From positions 1 to 51,355 of the forward strand of contig NZ_LFML01000034.1 in assembly GCF_001044425.1 (NCBI RefSeq): a stretch of DNA of 51,355 nt, given 5' to 3'. The first letter of the stretch is position 1. Every line of letters starts with the position of its first letter. Positions 31,953 through 40,103 of the stretch are shown here, one piece after another. This stretch comes from Streptomyces roseus. Its GTDB lineage: Bacteria; Actinomycetota; Actinomycetes; Streptomycetales; Streptomycetaceae. Made by a program: the position numbers and the translations under genes. The notes beneath the pieces were generated by a model, which worked only from the letters and a program-made list of their open reading frames with translations, was not told the DNA's origin and did not search any database.

Positions 31953-32837
31953 TCAGCGGGCGGCGCTCCTGATCTCGTCCAGGAAGGGTTCGAGAGCGGC
32001 GCGCCAGGCGGCCGGCTGGTCGTAGTGGAGGTAGTGGCCGGCGTCGGGGATCTCGGCGTACCGGCCCGCCGGGAGGACGCGGACCATCTCCTGGGCCTCC
32101 GCGCGGCCCAGCTCGCCGTCGAGGCCGCGGACGACCAGGGTCGGGCAACGGACCTGGGCCAGCTCCTCCCAGTGCGCGTCGTGCACCCAGGTCTCCCGGG
32201 CGGTCAGCATCTGGCGGCGGGAGAACAAGGGCCGCCAGCCGTCCGTGGCCTGGTGCATCACGTCGGCGAAGAAGGCGCCGCGGCCGGGGTCGGGGCGCTC
32301 CACCCTGGGGTCGTCCTCGCCGAACCAGCGGCGGGCGGCGTCCTGGGTGGGGAAGGGGAGGGGCCAGCGGCGGAACCATTCCTCCCATTCCTGCTGGGAG
32401 GCCTGGCCGAGGGCGGAGGCGCGCATGTCGCAGATCACCAGGGCCTCGACCAGGTCGGGGCGGCGGGCGGCGAGCTGCCAGCCGGTGAGGGCGCCCATGG
32501 AGTGGCCGACCACGGTCACGGGGGCCAGGCCGAGCTGCTCGATGACGGCCTCGGCGTCGGCCACGAACGCATCGCGGCCCAGCGGGGTCGTGGCGCCCGG
32601 GCCGGCGGCGGGGCGCTCGCTCTGACCGTGGCCGCGCTGGTCGAGGGCGATGACGCGGCGGGTCTCCGCGAGCCAGCGGGCGGTGCCTGCCCAGTGGAAC
32701 GCCCGGCCCATCAGACCGTGGAGTAACAGCACCCGGGGCACGTCCGGATCCGGGGGCGCACTCGCGGGTGATTCCCTGAACTCCCAGGCGGCCAGGCGCA
32801 CACCGTCTGCCCCTGTCACATCGATGCGCTGTACCAC
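31953..32837 (-). CDS. Alpha/beta hydrolase
   Basis: A 294-residue alpha/beta-hydrolase-fold enzyme. The oxyanion-loop motif is LLLHGLMGRAFHW (about 37-49). The nucleophile elbow GHSMGA has Ser113. A late acid Asp lies in RGLDGELG, and the catalytic His in DAGHYLHY near residue 275. It could be an esterase, epoxide hydrolase or haloperoxidase-like enzyme; the substrate is not deducible. I chose GTG at 32837 because GAAGGGGG lies upstream and the protein then begins at the first strand. A longer frame from TTG at 32936 has no ribosome site. It is divergent from nothing close and converges with the ABC operon. Confidence 0.85.
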   Translation of the reverse strand: MVQRIDVTGADGVRLAAWEFRESPASAPPDPDVPRVLLLHGLMGRAFHWAGTARWLAETRRVIALDQRGHGQSERPAAGPGATTPLGRDAFVADAEAVIEQLGLAPVTVVGHSMGALTGWQLAARRPDLVEALVICDMRASALGQASQQEWEEWFRRWPLPFPTQDAARRWFGEDDPRVERPDPGRGAFFADVMHQATDGWRPLFSRRQMLTARETWVHDAHWEELAQVRCPTLVVRGLDGELGRAEAQEMVRVLPAGRYAEIPDAGHYLHYDQPAAWRAALEPFLDEIRSAAR

Positions 32838-33146
32838 GGCAGATGCACCCCCTTCGCTCGCGGCCAGACTATCGAACCCGTATTCGAAAACGGGGTTCTC
32901 GCCTTCAACACCGCTCTTTCGAGTGACCTTGCTCAAGGATTGGCCGCCCCTGCCGATGGAGATCCTTTCAACAGGGAGGCGGGCCGCTCGGGGAAGACGG
33001 TCCGAGGGGATGACCTTGAGAGCTCGGGGCTCCGGGTCAGCAAAGGGGAGGATCGGTCCCGGCGCCGCAAGGCGCCGGGACCACCCACACCCACCATCGG
33101 CAGTACCGCCACCGACCGTGCCGCGTGCCCGCCCGCGTCGAGACCG
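32838..33146. other. Intergenic region upstream of hydrolase and downstream of dmdR1
   Basis: 309 bases. It holds the hydrolase promoter region and the dmdR1 terminator at 33055-33082. It also contains the optional N-terminal extension of the hydrolase and the start of a long antisense frame to dmdR1. Confidence 0.5.
33055..33082. terminator. GCAA-loop terminator downstream of dmdR1
   Basis: GGTCCCGGCGCC pairs perfectly with GGCGCCGGGACC (12 bp) around a stable GCAA tetraloop, 65 bases beyond the dmdR1 stop. Confidence 0.8.
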
Positions 33147-33839
33147 TCAGCGCTTGGCCACGAACACGTGCGAGGCGATCTCCGCATCCAGTTCGGCGGC
33201 CTCGCCGCCGCTGCCGACCAGCACCCCGCCCGGCGACTCGGTCACGCTGACCACCGAGCCGGGCTGCACGCCCGCCCGCCGCAGCGTGTACATCAGCTGG
33301 GCGTCCGTCTGGATCGGCTCCCCGATCCGGCGCACGACCACCGTCTTGCCGTCGGCGCCCGGGTCCAGCTCCGACAGGCTGACCATGCCGTCCTCCAGGA
33401 ACGGATCGGCCTCGGCCTTCTCGCCCAGCTCCTCCAGCCCCGGGATCGGGTTCCCGTACGGCGACTCCGTCGGGTGGCGCAGCAGCTCCAGCACCCGCCG
33501 CTCCACCGCCTCGCTCATCACGTGCTCCCAGCGGCAGGCCTCGGCGTGCACCTGCTCCCATTCCAGGCCGATGACGTCGACGAGGAGGCATTCGGCGAGC
33601 CGGTGCTTGCGCATCACGCGCGTCGCCAGCCGGCGCCCCTCCTCCGTCAGCTCCAGGTGGCGGTCGCTCGCCACGGCCACCAGGCCGTCGCGCTCCATGC
33701 GCGCCACGGTCTGGCTCACCGTCGGGCCGCTCTGGTCGAGCCGCTCGGCGATGCGGGCGCGCATGGGGACCACGCCTTCCTCTTCCAGCTCGAGGATGGT
33801 GCGGAGATACATCTCCGTGGTATCGATCAGTCCGGACAT
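33147..33839 (-). CDS. dmdR1: Iron-dependent transcriptional repressor, DtxR/DmdR1 family
   Basis: A 230-residue ferrous-iron-dependent repressor controlling siderophore and iron genes. An N-terminal winged helix (ARIAERLDQSGPTVSQTVARMERDGL, about 28-53) is followed by a dimerisation domain. All metal ligands of the DtxR sites are present: Met10, His79, His98, Cys102, Glu105 and His106 (ACRWEHVM). The C-terminal SH3-like domain runs about 150-230. Length and sequence match the S. coelicolor DmdR1 type. The start is the ATG at 33839, with GAGGGG upstream. It is divergent from the nagS-like gene, as recalled for S. coelicolor. An antisense gene, adm, has been reported opposite dmdR1 in that species; long open frames also exist here on the other strand. 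Confidence 0.93.
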   Translation of the reverse strand: MSGLIDTTEMYLRTILELEEEGVVPMRARIAERLDQSGPTVSQTVARMERDGLVAVASDRHLELTEEGRRLATRVMRKHRLAECLLVDVIGLEWEQVHAEACRWEHVMSEAVERRVLELLRHPTESPYGNPIPGLEELGEKAEADPFLEDGMVSLSELDPGADGKTVVVRRIGEPIQTDAQLMYTLRRAGVQPGSVVSVTESPGGVLVGSGGEAAELDAEIASHVFVAKR

Positions 33840-33972
33840 TCGTGCCCCTCGGATATCGTGCGCTGGCCCTGCACCCAATTCTGACGCATCGCGCCGACAA
33901 CCGTCCCGTGCCTGACGTCAAGCCCCGCACAGGACATCCCCGGACAGCCCGGCCCCGGGATTGACGTTCGTA

Positions 33973-33978
33973 TTGACA
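33973..33978 (+). promoter_or_regulatory. -35 like box of the nagS promoter
   Basis: TTGACA, a consensus -35 hexamer, lies 77 bases before the nagS start. The expected -10 position falls in the DasR-like site that follows, and that -10 is poor. Confidence 0.4.
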
Positions 33979-33982
33979 CGCC

Positions 33983-33998
33983 CTTGGTCCAGACCGCA
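33983..33998. promoter_or_regulatory. DasR-responsive element (dre)-like site
   Basis: CTTGGTCCAGACCGCA contains the core TGGTCNAGACC of the dre consensus (ACTGGTCTAGACCAGT), 10 of 16 matches overall. It lies between the -35 box and the nagS start, where the GlcNAc-responsive repressor DasR would block transcription. Confidence 0.6.
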
Positions 33999-34049
33999 CG
34001 GTGAGCGGCGGACACGGACGAACCCCACCTCTGGAAGGGCCATCGGCGT

Positions 34050-34805
34050 ATGAGCGAGAGCAAGCTGGCCGGTCAGTTCCTCGACGCCGCGATCGGGCTG
34101 CTGGAGCGGGTGCGGACCGAGGAGGCCGCGCACATCGCCGAGGCCGGCGCCGCCGTCGCGGACGCCGTCGCCGCCGGGAACCGGCTCTTCGCCTTCGGCG
34201 CCGGGCACTCCTCGCTCCCCGCGCAGGACGTGGTCTACCGGGCCGGCGGACTCGCGCTGGTGAACTTCCTCGCGGTTCCCGGCACCGTCGGGATCGACGT
34301 CATGCCGGCCACCCTCGGCAGCGCCCTGGAGCGGGTGGACGGCCTCGCCGGGGCCGTCCTCGACAGCAGCCCGGCCGCCGACGGGGACGTACTCGTGATC
34401 ATCTCCCTCTCCGGGCGCAACGCGCTGCCGGTCGAGATGGCCATGAACGCCCGCGCGATCGGCCTGAAGGTGATCGGCGTGACCTCGGTGGCGTACGCGA
34501 CGGGGACCAAGTCGCGGCACGCCTCCGGGACCTTCCTGAAGGACCACTGCGACATCGTCCTCGACAGCAAGATCGCGGTGGGCGACGCCGAGCTGAGCCT
34601 GGACGGCATCGACGCCCCGTTCGCCCCCGCCTCCACCGTCGTGACCAGCGCGATCATGCAGGCCGTGATGGCGGCTGCCGCCGGCGAGCTCGCCGCCCGC
34701 GGCCTGGAGCCCCCGCTGCTGCGCTCGGGCAACGTGGACGGCGGCCACGAATGGAACGGCCGCGTCCTCAAGGAGTACGGCGACCGGATCTTCTTCCGCC
34801 ACTGA
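34050..34805 (+). CDS. nagS: SIS-domain sugar-phosphate enzyme, NagS-like
   Basis: A 251-residue sugar isomerase (SIS) domain protein. It has the phosphosugar-binding fold with RLFAFGAGHSSLPAQDVVYRAGG near the N terminus and DVLVIISLSGRNALPVEMAM in the second half. The family binds phosphorylated aminosugars. The S. coelicolor counterpart next to dmdR1 has been described as NagS, a GlcNAc-6-phosphate dehydratase involved in aminosugar sensitivity; this is recalled knowledge, not tested here. The ATG at 34050 follows GGAAGGG. The DasR-like element upstream supports an aminosugar role. Its 3' end converges with the PAS-domain gene. Confidence 0.8.
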   Translation: MSESKLAGQFLDAAIGLLERVRTEEAAHIAEAGAAVADAVAAGNRLFAFGAGHSSLPAQDVVYRAGGLALVNFLAVPGTVGIDVMPATLGSALERVDGLAGAVLDSSPAADGDVLVIISLSGRNALPVEMAMNARAIGLKVIGVTSVAYATGTKSRHASGTFLKDHCDIVLDSKIAVGDAELSLDGIDAPFAPASTVVTSAIMQAVMAAAAGELAARGLEPPLLRSGNVDGGHEWNGRVLKEYGDRIFFRH

Positions 34806-34827
34806 CACCCCGGGGGCGCCCCGGACC

Positions 34828-36162
34828 CTAGGGGGTGTCCCCGTCCTTGGGCGGGCGGGGGCAGGCCGCCAGGTCGAGGTCGGCCGCCACCCGGGCCGCC
34901 ACCTCCTCCGCGTACGCCGCGTCCGCCTGCTCGAAGGGAGCCCGCGAGGCGGCCCGTACGAAGGTCAGGGCGCCCACGGTCCGCCCGCGGCTGCGCAGCA
35001 CCGTGCACAGCGCGTGCACCGCGTCCTCGGGCCACTGCCGCTCCCGCGCCCAGTCCCCGGCCGGCTCCCCGCGCGGAGCGCTCGTACGCACCGAGCCGAT
35101 CCGGTCCAGCGCCTGGAGCGCCGGGTGCCCGGGCGCGTAGCGGGCCGCGCCCGCCCCCGCGCCCGGCAGCAGCGGCGGCGACGCCGCCGTCCGCACGAGC
35201 CGGGGCCGGTCCGGATCGCCCGAGCTCTCCAGCACGTCGAGCAGCGCGTGCTCGGCGAAGCCCGCGAGCGCGAAGTCCAGCCGTACGGCGGCCGCCTCGA
35301 CCGGGTCCTCGCATTCGGCGGCCGCCCGGCCCGAGCGGTGCAGCTGGCCCGCCCGGAAGCGCAGCTGCGCCGTGTCCAGCGCCGCCTGCCGGGCCTCGGT
35401 GATGTCCTGGAACAGCCAGCCGACGCCCAGCGGCACCGGCTCCTCCGCCAGCGGCGAGCCCAGCCTCAGGAACCCGGACCGCCAGCACCGCCGCCGCACC
35501 CCTTCGGGGGTACGCACCGACACCCACAGCTCCATGGGCGCCGGCGGCGGGGAGCCCTCGGCGAGCACGTGCTGCAAGGCCCCCTCCAGCTCCTCGACGC
35601 CCTGGGCCAGCAGCTCCCCCAGCGGCCGCCCGAGCAGCGCGGTGCGCCCCGAGCCGAAGGCGCGGGCCGCGTGCGCGTTGACCACGGCGGGCCGCAGGTC
35701 CACGTCGACGAGGACGACCCCCCACGAGGCGTCGTCCATCAGCGCCTCGCTGAGCGCGATGGAGCGCTCCAGGTCGATCTGGGCGTGCACCTCGCTGAAG
35801 GCGCAGTACACCCCGGCGGGCTTCCCGTCCGCGCCGGGCACTCCGGCGGACTGGGTGCGCACCAGCACCCGCCCGCCCTCCTTGGTCAGCAGGGCGAACT
35901 CGTGCACCTGCCGCCCGGGGACGTCCTGGGCGGACATGAGCCGCTCCTCCACGTCCTGCGCGTCGGCGGCGCGCACGGCCCACCCGGCGAAGCCCTTGCG
36001 CCCGACCGCCTCGGCGGCGCTCCAGCCCAGGATCCGCTCGGCCTCGCGGTTCCAGTGCGTGATCACGCCGTCGGCGTCGAACGCGCACAGGGCCGCGTCC
36101 ATCCCGTCGAGCAGCGCTGCGAGCAGATCGTCGGTGGTCTCACCACGTCCGGAAGCACTCAC
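34828..36162 (-). CDS. PAS-PAS-GAF domain sensory protein
   Basis: A 444-residue cytoplasmic signalling protein without a visible output domain. The first PAS (DGMDAALCAFDADGVITHWNREAERILGWSAAEAVGR, about 15-60) and its extension are followed by a second PAS near residues 145-270 (WGVVLVDVDLRPAVVNAHAARAFGSG, WLFQDITEARQAALD). A GAF-like domain runs from about 275 to 440. There is no kinase, GGDEF, EAL or PP2C signature; S. coelicolor-type relatives often carry PP2C, which is absent here. The start is GTG at 36162 with GGGGG upstream; a longer frame to 36207 lacks support. It converges with nagS and is divergent from the small RNA candidate. Confidence 0.75.
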   Translation of the reverse strand: MSASGRGETTDDLLAALLDGMDAALCAFDADGVITHWNREAERILGWSAAEAVGRKGFAGWAVRAADAQDVEERLMSAQDVPGRQVHEFALLTKEGGRVLVRTQSAGVPGADGKPAGVYCAFSEVHAQIDLERSIALSEALMDDASWGVVLVDVDLRPAVVNAHAARAFGSGRTALLGRPLGELLAQGVEELEGALQHVLAEGSPPPAPMELWVSVRTPEGVRRRCWRSGFLRLGSPLAEEPVPLGVGWLFQDITEARQAALDTAQLRFRAGQLHRSGRAAAECEDPVEAAAVRLDFALAGFAEHALLDVLESSGDPDRPRLVRTAASPPLLPGAGAGAARYAPGHPALQALDRIGSVRTSAPRGEPAGDWARERQWPEDAVHALCTVLRSRGRTVGALTFVRAASRAPFEQADAAYAEEVAARVAADLDLAACPRPPKDGDTP

Positions 36163-36266
36163 CTGGCACCCCCTGCAGGTGTTCGCGTGTGCGGCACGTC
36201 GGATCATTCAACTGGAACGTGACGCAGCCCACACCGCATTCCCCGAATCGCCCCGAAATAAATCAC

Positions 36267-36295
36267 TTGAGGACCCCGGGGAGCGGTTCTAGGCT
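36267..36295 (+). promoter_or_regulatory. HrdB-type promoter, TTGAGG-N17-TAGGCT
   Basis: A -35 box TTGAGG (36267-36272), a 17-base spacer and a -10 box TAGGCT (36290-36295) fit a housekeeping sigma promoter. The predicted start is near 36302. There is no adjacent gene on this strand except the 12-codon ORF and the structured region below, so it probably drives a small RNA. Confidence 0.6.
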
Positions 36296-36301
36296 CTGCA
36301 T

Positions 36302-36510
36302 TACACGAGAAGGGAGGTGGTTCCCGAAATGTACGGAAACCGGACGCGTGAGGTGGCTGCGGGCTAAGGGCCCGTCGTCGCACGCACCCAGTGCGGTGCC
36401 CGGCGGGTAGCCAGGCGCCAATCCCAAGCAGTCACCCGACCCGCGAGCTCGCCGGTACGTCCGGCCGGCTTCTCTCACTGCAGGAGAGAAACCCGAGCTC
36501 GCGGGTCGTC
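36302..36510 (+). ncRNA. Candidate structured small RNA with a 12-codon ORF
   Basis: About 210 bases starting at the predicted promoter. It includes a consensus ribosome site (AGGGAGG, 36311-36317) and an ORF of 12 codons at 36329-36367 (MYGNRTREVAAG). Hairpins follow: GCAC/GTGC near 36391 and GGTGCC/GGCGCC near 36402. A final branched structure closes a 15-bp perfect stem (36437-36451 with 36494-36508) that encloses CCGG/CCGG and TTCTCTC/GAGAGAA hairpins. The next gene, pdxH, is on the opposite strand, so this is not its leader. A cis-acting leader for a downstream plus gene is excluded by the 900-base distance to citrate synthase. Confidence 0.45.
36329..36367 (+). CDS. Very short ORF in the small RNA candidate
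   Basis: Twelve codons, ATG to TAA, encoding MYGNRTREVAAG. GGGAGG lies 12 bases before the ATG. It is too short for homology; the context (promoter, ribosome site, structured 3' part) is the only support. It could be a translated small peptide of a dual-function RNA, or fortuitous. Confidence 0.3.
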   Translation: MYGNRTREVAAG

Positions 36511-36578
36511 TGCGTGTCGGCGCCGGTGACGGCGGCCGGCACGCCCGCCGGTGACGCGGCCGGCACGCCGCCGCACCG

Positions 36579-37241
36579 CTACGGGCACAGCCGCTCCAGG
36601 CGCCACTTCCCGTCCTCCAGGACGTAGCGCAGCCGGTCGTGCAGGCGGTTCTCGTGGCCCTGCCAGAACTCGATCCCGTCGGGGACGACCCGGATGCCGC
36701 CCCACTCGGGCGGTACGGGGACCTGCTCGCCCTCGGGATAGCGCTCCGCGAGCTCCGTGTAGCGCCGGTCGAGCTCGGCGCGGGAGCCGATCACCCGGGA
36801 CTGCTCGCTCGCCCAGGCGCCCAGCTGCGAGCCGTGCGGGCGGGAGCGGAAGTAGGCCGCCGTCTCGTCGCGGCCGGTCCGCGAGGCCGTGCCGGTGACG
36901 ATGACCTGGCGGGAGATGGGGTGCCAGGGGAAGAGCAGGGCGACGTGCCGGTTCGCGTCGATCTCGCGGCCCTTGCGGGAGCCGTAGTTCGTGTAGAAGA
37001 CGAATCCCCGCTCGTCGAACTGCTTCAGCAGCACGGTGCGGGAACTGGGGCGGCCGTCGGGGGTCGCGGTGGAGACGACCATCGCGTTGGGTTCGAAGAG
37101 GTGCGAGTCCGCGGCCTGCCGGAACCACTCGGCGAACTGCCGCATGGGGTCCTCGGCGAGTCCCTCCTCGAGGACGATCTCCGAGCGGTACTGCTTGCGC
37201 ATCGTGGCGGGGTCAATGTCCTGATCGGTCACGCGTGCCAT
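36579..37241 (-). CDS. pdxH: Pyridoxamine 5'-phosphate oxidase
   Basis: FMN-dependent oxidase of 220 residues. It converts pyridoxamine or pyridoxine 5'-phosphate to pyridoxal 5'-phosphate in vitamin B6 synthesis and salvage. Characteristic segments are [14 protein letters not shown] near the N terminus, then [29 protein letters not shown] (FMN and substrate binding), and a C-terminal [28 protein letters not shown], shared by the family. The start is ATG 37241; GTG 37232 (three codons in) is a good alternative with GGATGG upstream. It is divergent from citrate synthase. Confidence 0.93.
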   Translation of the reverse strand: MARVTDQDIDPATMRKQYRSEIVLEEGLAEDPMRQFAEWFRQAADSHLFEPNAMVVSTATPDGRPSSRTVLLKQFDERGFVFYTNYGSRKGREIDANRHVALLFPWHPISRQVIVTGTASRTGRDETAAYFRSRPHGSQLGAWASEQSRVIGSRAELDRRYTELAERYPEGEQVPVPPEWGGIRVVPDGIEFWQGHENRLHDRLRYVLEDGKWRLERLCP

Positions 37242-37441
37242 CCTGCCGCAGGAGTGCTCGCGGCAGTGTGCCGTATGTCACGCTTCCGCCTGCCATCCGG
37301 AACAGCCAAAATCTTGGGGCCGGTCCGGAGGTCCCCACACGGGTGACCTACGGCCGTGCCGGGCATCAACGGGGATGACCGCGCCGGACCGCGAGTCACG
37401 CCGGGAGCCGCGCGTGTTCGCACTATCTGAGGAGCCGCCTG

Positions 37442-38548
37442 ATGTCCGACTTCGTACCCGGGCTCGAAGGGGTCGTCGCGTTCGAGACCGAGATCGCCGA
37501 ACCGGACAAGGAAGGCGGATCGCTCCGCTACCGCGGGGTCGACATCGAGGACCTCGTCGGGCACGTCTCGTTCGGCAACGTCTGGGGCCTGCTGGTCGAC
37601 GGGGCGTTCAACCCCGGCCTGCCCGCCGCCGAACCCTTCCCCATCCCCGTGCACTCGGGCGACATCCGCGTCGACGTGCAGTCCGCCCTGGCCATGCTCG
37701 CCCCCGTGTGGGGTCTGAAACCGCTGCTCGACATCGACGAGAAGACCGCCCGCGACAACCTCGCGCGCGCCGCCGTGATGGCGCTGTCGTACGTCGCGCA
37801 GTCCGCCCGCGGGCAGGGCCGGGCGATGGTTCCGCAGAGCGAGATCGACAAGGCCGAGTCCGTCGTCGAGCGGTTCATGATCCGCTGGCGGGGCGAGCCG
37901 GACCCCAAGCACGTCAAGGCCGTCGACGCGTACTGGACCTCGGCCGCCGAGCACGGCATGAACGCCTCGACGTTCACCGCGCGCGTGATCGCCTCGACCG
38001 GTGCGGACGTGGCCGCCGCCCTCTCCGGCGCCGTGGGCGCCATGTCCGGGCCGCTGCACGGCGGTGCGCCCTCCCGCGTCCTCGGCATGATCGAGGAGAT
38101 CGAGCGCACCGGTGACGCCGTGGCGTACGTGAAGAAGGCCCTGGACAAGGGCGAGCGGCTGATGGGCTTCGGGCACCGCGTGTACCGGGCCGAGGACCCG
38201 CGCGCCCGCGTGCTGCGGCGCACGGCCAAGGAGCTGGACGCGCCGCGCTACGAGGTGGCCGCCGCGCTGGAGAAGGCCGCGCTGGAGGAGCTGCACGCGC
38301 GCCGCCCCGACCGGGTGCTCGCGACGAACGTGGAGTTCTGGGCCGCGATCATGCTGGACTTCGCCGAGGTCCCCGCGCACATGTTCACGTCCATGTTCAC
38401 CTGCGCCCGGACCGCCGGCTGGTCGGCGCACATCCTGGAGCAGAAGCGCACGGGCCGTCTGGTGCGGCCGTCGGCGCGCTACATCGGACCGGGGCGGCGC
38501 GACCCGCGCGAGATCGAGGGCTACGCCGACATCGCCGACACGGCCTGA
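37442..38548 (+). CDS. Citrate synthase (second, shorter type)
   Basis: A 368-residue citrate synthase family enzyme condensing oxaloacetate with acetyl-CoA, or a 2-methylcitrate synthase relative. Active-site regions are GAMSGPLHGGAPSRVLG (His near 204) and LMGFGHRVYRAEDPRA (His near 245). It is shorter than the roughly 430-residue principal citrate synthase and matches the citrate synthase 2 type of Streptomyces. The start is ATG 37442, with GGAG eight bases upstream. It stands alone and ends at a composite hairpin. Regulation is not apparent. Confidence 0.9.
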   Translation: MSDFVPGLEGVVAFETEIAEPDKEGGSLRYRGVDIEDLVGHVSFGNVWGLLVDGAFNPGLPAAEPFPIPVHSGDIRVDVQSALAMLAPVWGLKPLLDIDEKTARDNLARAAVMALSYVAQSARGQGRAMVPQSEIDKAESVVERFMIRWRGEPDPKHVKAVDAYWTSAAEHGMNASTFTARVIASTGADVAAALSGAVGAMSGPLHGGAPSRVLGMIEEIERTGDAVAYVKKALDKGERLMGFGHRVYRAEDPRARVLRRTAKELDAPRYEVAAALEKAALEELHARRPDRVLATNVEFWAAIMLDFAEVPAHMFTSMFTCARTAGWSAHILEQKRTGRLVRPSARYIGPGRRDPREIEGYADIADTA

Positions 38549-38570
38549 GTCCGCGGCGCACACCGGTCAG

Positions 38571-38608
38571 GGGCGCCGCTTCCCGTGGGAACACGGGGGG
38601 CGGCGCCC
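38571..38608. terminator. Composite stem-loop terminator
   Basis: GGGCGCCGC pairs with GCGGCGCCC and encloses CCCGTG/CACGGG around a GGAA tetraloop. It lies between the convergent citrate synthase (stop 38548) and TetR (stop 38632). Confidence 0.8.
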
Positions 38609-38631
38609 TCGGTGTGCGCGGGGCCCCGGCC

Positions 38632-39285
38632 TCAGCCGAGGGCGGCGTCCAGGATCCGGGACCACTGGGCGACCACCCGGGCACGGCGGGCCGTGTCGTC
38701 GGTGAGGACGTTGGCCAGGCCGAGGCCCCGGGCCATGTCGAGGAGGCCCTGCACGGTCTCGCGGACGCCGGGGACCGACTCGTCCGCGCCGAGGAGCTCC
38801 ACGGCGATGCGGTGGGTCTCGCGGCCCAGGCGGGCCTCCAGTTCGGTGACCTGGGGGCGCAGCTGCTCCTCGTTGGAGGCGGCGACCCACAGCTGGAGGG
38901 CCGCGCGGAAGAGGGCTCCGGTGTAGAGGTCGACGATGGCTTCGACGACGGCGGGGCGGGCGGCGGGTCCGGCGTGGAAGAGGTCGCGCAGGGCGGCGGA
39001 CCGCTCCTCGGAGACGTAGGCGACGGCTGCGGTGAACAGGTCCTCGCGCGTCGGGAAGTGGTACTGGGCCGCGCCGCGGGAGACCCCGGCGCGTTCGGCG
39101 ACGACGGCCACGGTGGAGCCGGCCCAGCCCTGTTCGGCGAGGCAGGCCACGGCCGCCTCCAGGAGGTGGCGGCGGGTGACGCGGCTGCGGGCCTGCTTGG
39201 GGCCGGACGGGGTGTCGGGTGACGCCGGCTCCTCCTCGGCGGGCCGGGCGTCCCCGGACGGGCGGGTGCCGGTCACAGGGCCCAT
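38632..39285 (-). CDS. TetR-family transcriptional regulator
   Basis: A 217-residue repressor. After a disordered 30-residue tail, the helix-turn-helix domain spans about 33-80 (RRHLLEAAVACLAEQGWAG, VAVVAERAGVSRGAAQYHFPTREDLF). The rest is the ligand-binding helical domain. It is the last gene of the acyl-CoA carboxylase operon and probably controls it through the palindrome at 47453, responding to an acyl-CoA (inference). ATG 39285 overlaps the hydratase gene by 13 bases; GTG 39276 gives the standard 4-base overlap. Confidence 0.88.
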   Translation of the reverse strand: MGPVTGTRPSGDARPAEEEPASPDTPSGPKQARSRVTRRHLLEAAVACLAEQGWAGSTVAVVAERAGVSRGAAQYHFPTREDLFTAAVAYVSEERSAALRDLFHAGPAARPAVVEAIVDLYTGALFRAALQLWVAASNEEQLRPQVTELEARLGRETHRIAVELLGADESVPGVRETVQGLLDMARGLGLANVLTDDTARRARVVAQWSRILDAALG

Positions 39286-40010
39286 GACGGGTCCCGGCGT
39301 TCGAAGCGGGCGGTGATGCCCTCGCGGGCCTCGGCCGAGCCGAAGTGGTGCGCGGAGAGCTCGGTGAGCGCGCCGCCCTCGGCCGCCAGGACGGCCCGCA
39401 CCGGGGCGGTGAGCAGTTCCTTGGTGGCGGCGAGGGCCCCCGGGCCCGCCTTGCGCAGGCCCGCGAGTACGGGGGCCAGGGCCTCGTCCACGTCCTGCGC
39501 GTGCAGGGTGAGCAGGCCGATGCGGACGGCCTCGGCGGCGTCGAAGGCCTCGGCGGTGAGGAAGTACCGGGCCGCGGCGCGGGGGTCCAGGCGCGGGAGC
39601 AGCGGCGCGGAGATCACGGCCGGGACCACGCCCAGGTGGGTCTCGGTGAAGGCGTACGTGGAGGCGGGACCCGCGGCGGCGATGTCGCAGACGCCGAGGA
39701 GGCCGAGGCCGCCCGCCCGGACGTGGCCGGTGACGCGGGCCACGACCGGCTTGGGGAGCTCGGCGATCTCGCGGAGCAGGGCGAGGAAGTCGGCCGGCTC
39801 GCACGGGGACTTCAGGTCGGCGCCCGCGCAGAAGGTGTTGCCGGTGTGGGTGAGGAGGACGGCCCGCGTCCCGGGGTCCGCCGCCGCGGCGGCGAGGGCC
39901 GCACGCAGCTCACCGACGAGGTCCGCGGAGAGGGCGTTGCGGTTGGCCGGGGAGTCGAGCGTGAGGGTGGTGATGCCGAGCGCTCGCGCGGCGCCGACGG
40001 GGCGGGTCAT
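39273..40010 (-). CDS. Enoyl-CoA hydratase/isomerase family protein
   Basis: A 245-residue crotonase-fold protein. It has TLDSPANRNALSADLV, then NTFCAGADLKSP, which lines the CoA and oxyanion site, and VTGHVRAGGLGLLGVCDIAAAG with the second oxyanion glycine. In a leucine or terpenoid route it would hydrate 3-methylglutaconyl-CoA or an isoprenoid analogue (inference). GGAGGATCC lies seven bases before the ATG. A 93-base gap separates it from the upstream acyl-CoA dehydrogenase, the largest gap in the operon. Confidence 0.88.
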   Translation of the reverse strand: MTRPVGAARALGITTLTLDSPANRNALSADLVGELRAALAAAAADPGTRAVLLTHTGNTFCAGADLKSPCEPADFLALLREIAELPKPVVARVTGHVRAGGLGLLGVCDIAAAGPASTYAFTETHLGVVPAVISAPLLPRLDPRAAARYFLTAEAFDAAEAVRIGLLTLHAQDVDEALAPVLAGLRKAGPGALAATKELLTAPVRAVLAAEGGALTELSAHHFGSAEAREGITARFERRDPSWAL

Positions 40011-40103
40011 GCGGGATCCTCCGGAGGTCGTGCGGGTCCGGCGAGCGGGGTGGCGGTGCCCGCCGGGACGGATGGCGGCCGGGCGGCGGCTCCGTCGCCC
40101 AGG

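Noticed and set aside
33910..33925. TGACGTCA palindrome upstream of dmdR1 as an iron box
   Set aside because: Too short and not similar to the 19-bp DtxR/DmdR iron box; no clear iron box was seen in this region.
35014..36222. 402-codon plus-strand frame opposite the PAS protein
   Set aside because: His/Arg/Gly-rich shadow with no domain; the minus frame has clear PAS motifs.
36302..36510. Known riboswitch class (cobalamin, TPP, c-di-AMP or similar)
   Set aside because: None of the conserved core sequences of these classes is recognisable, and no same-strand gene follows within 900 bases.
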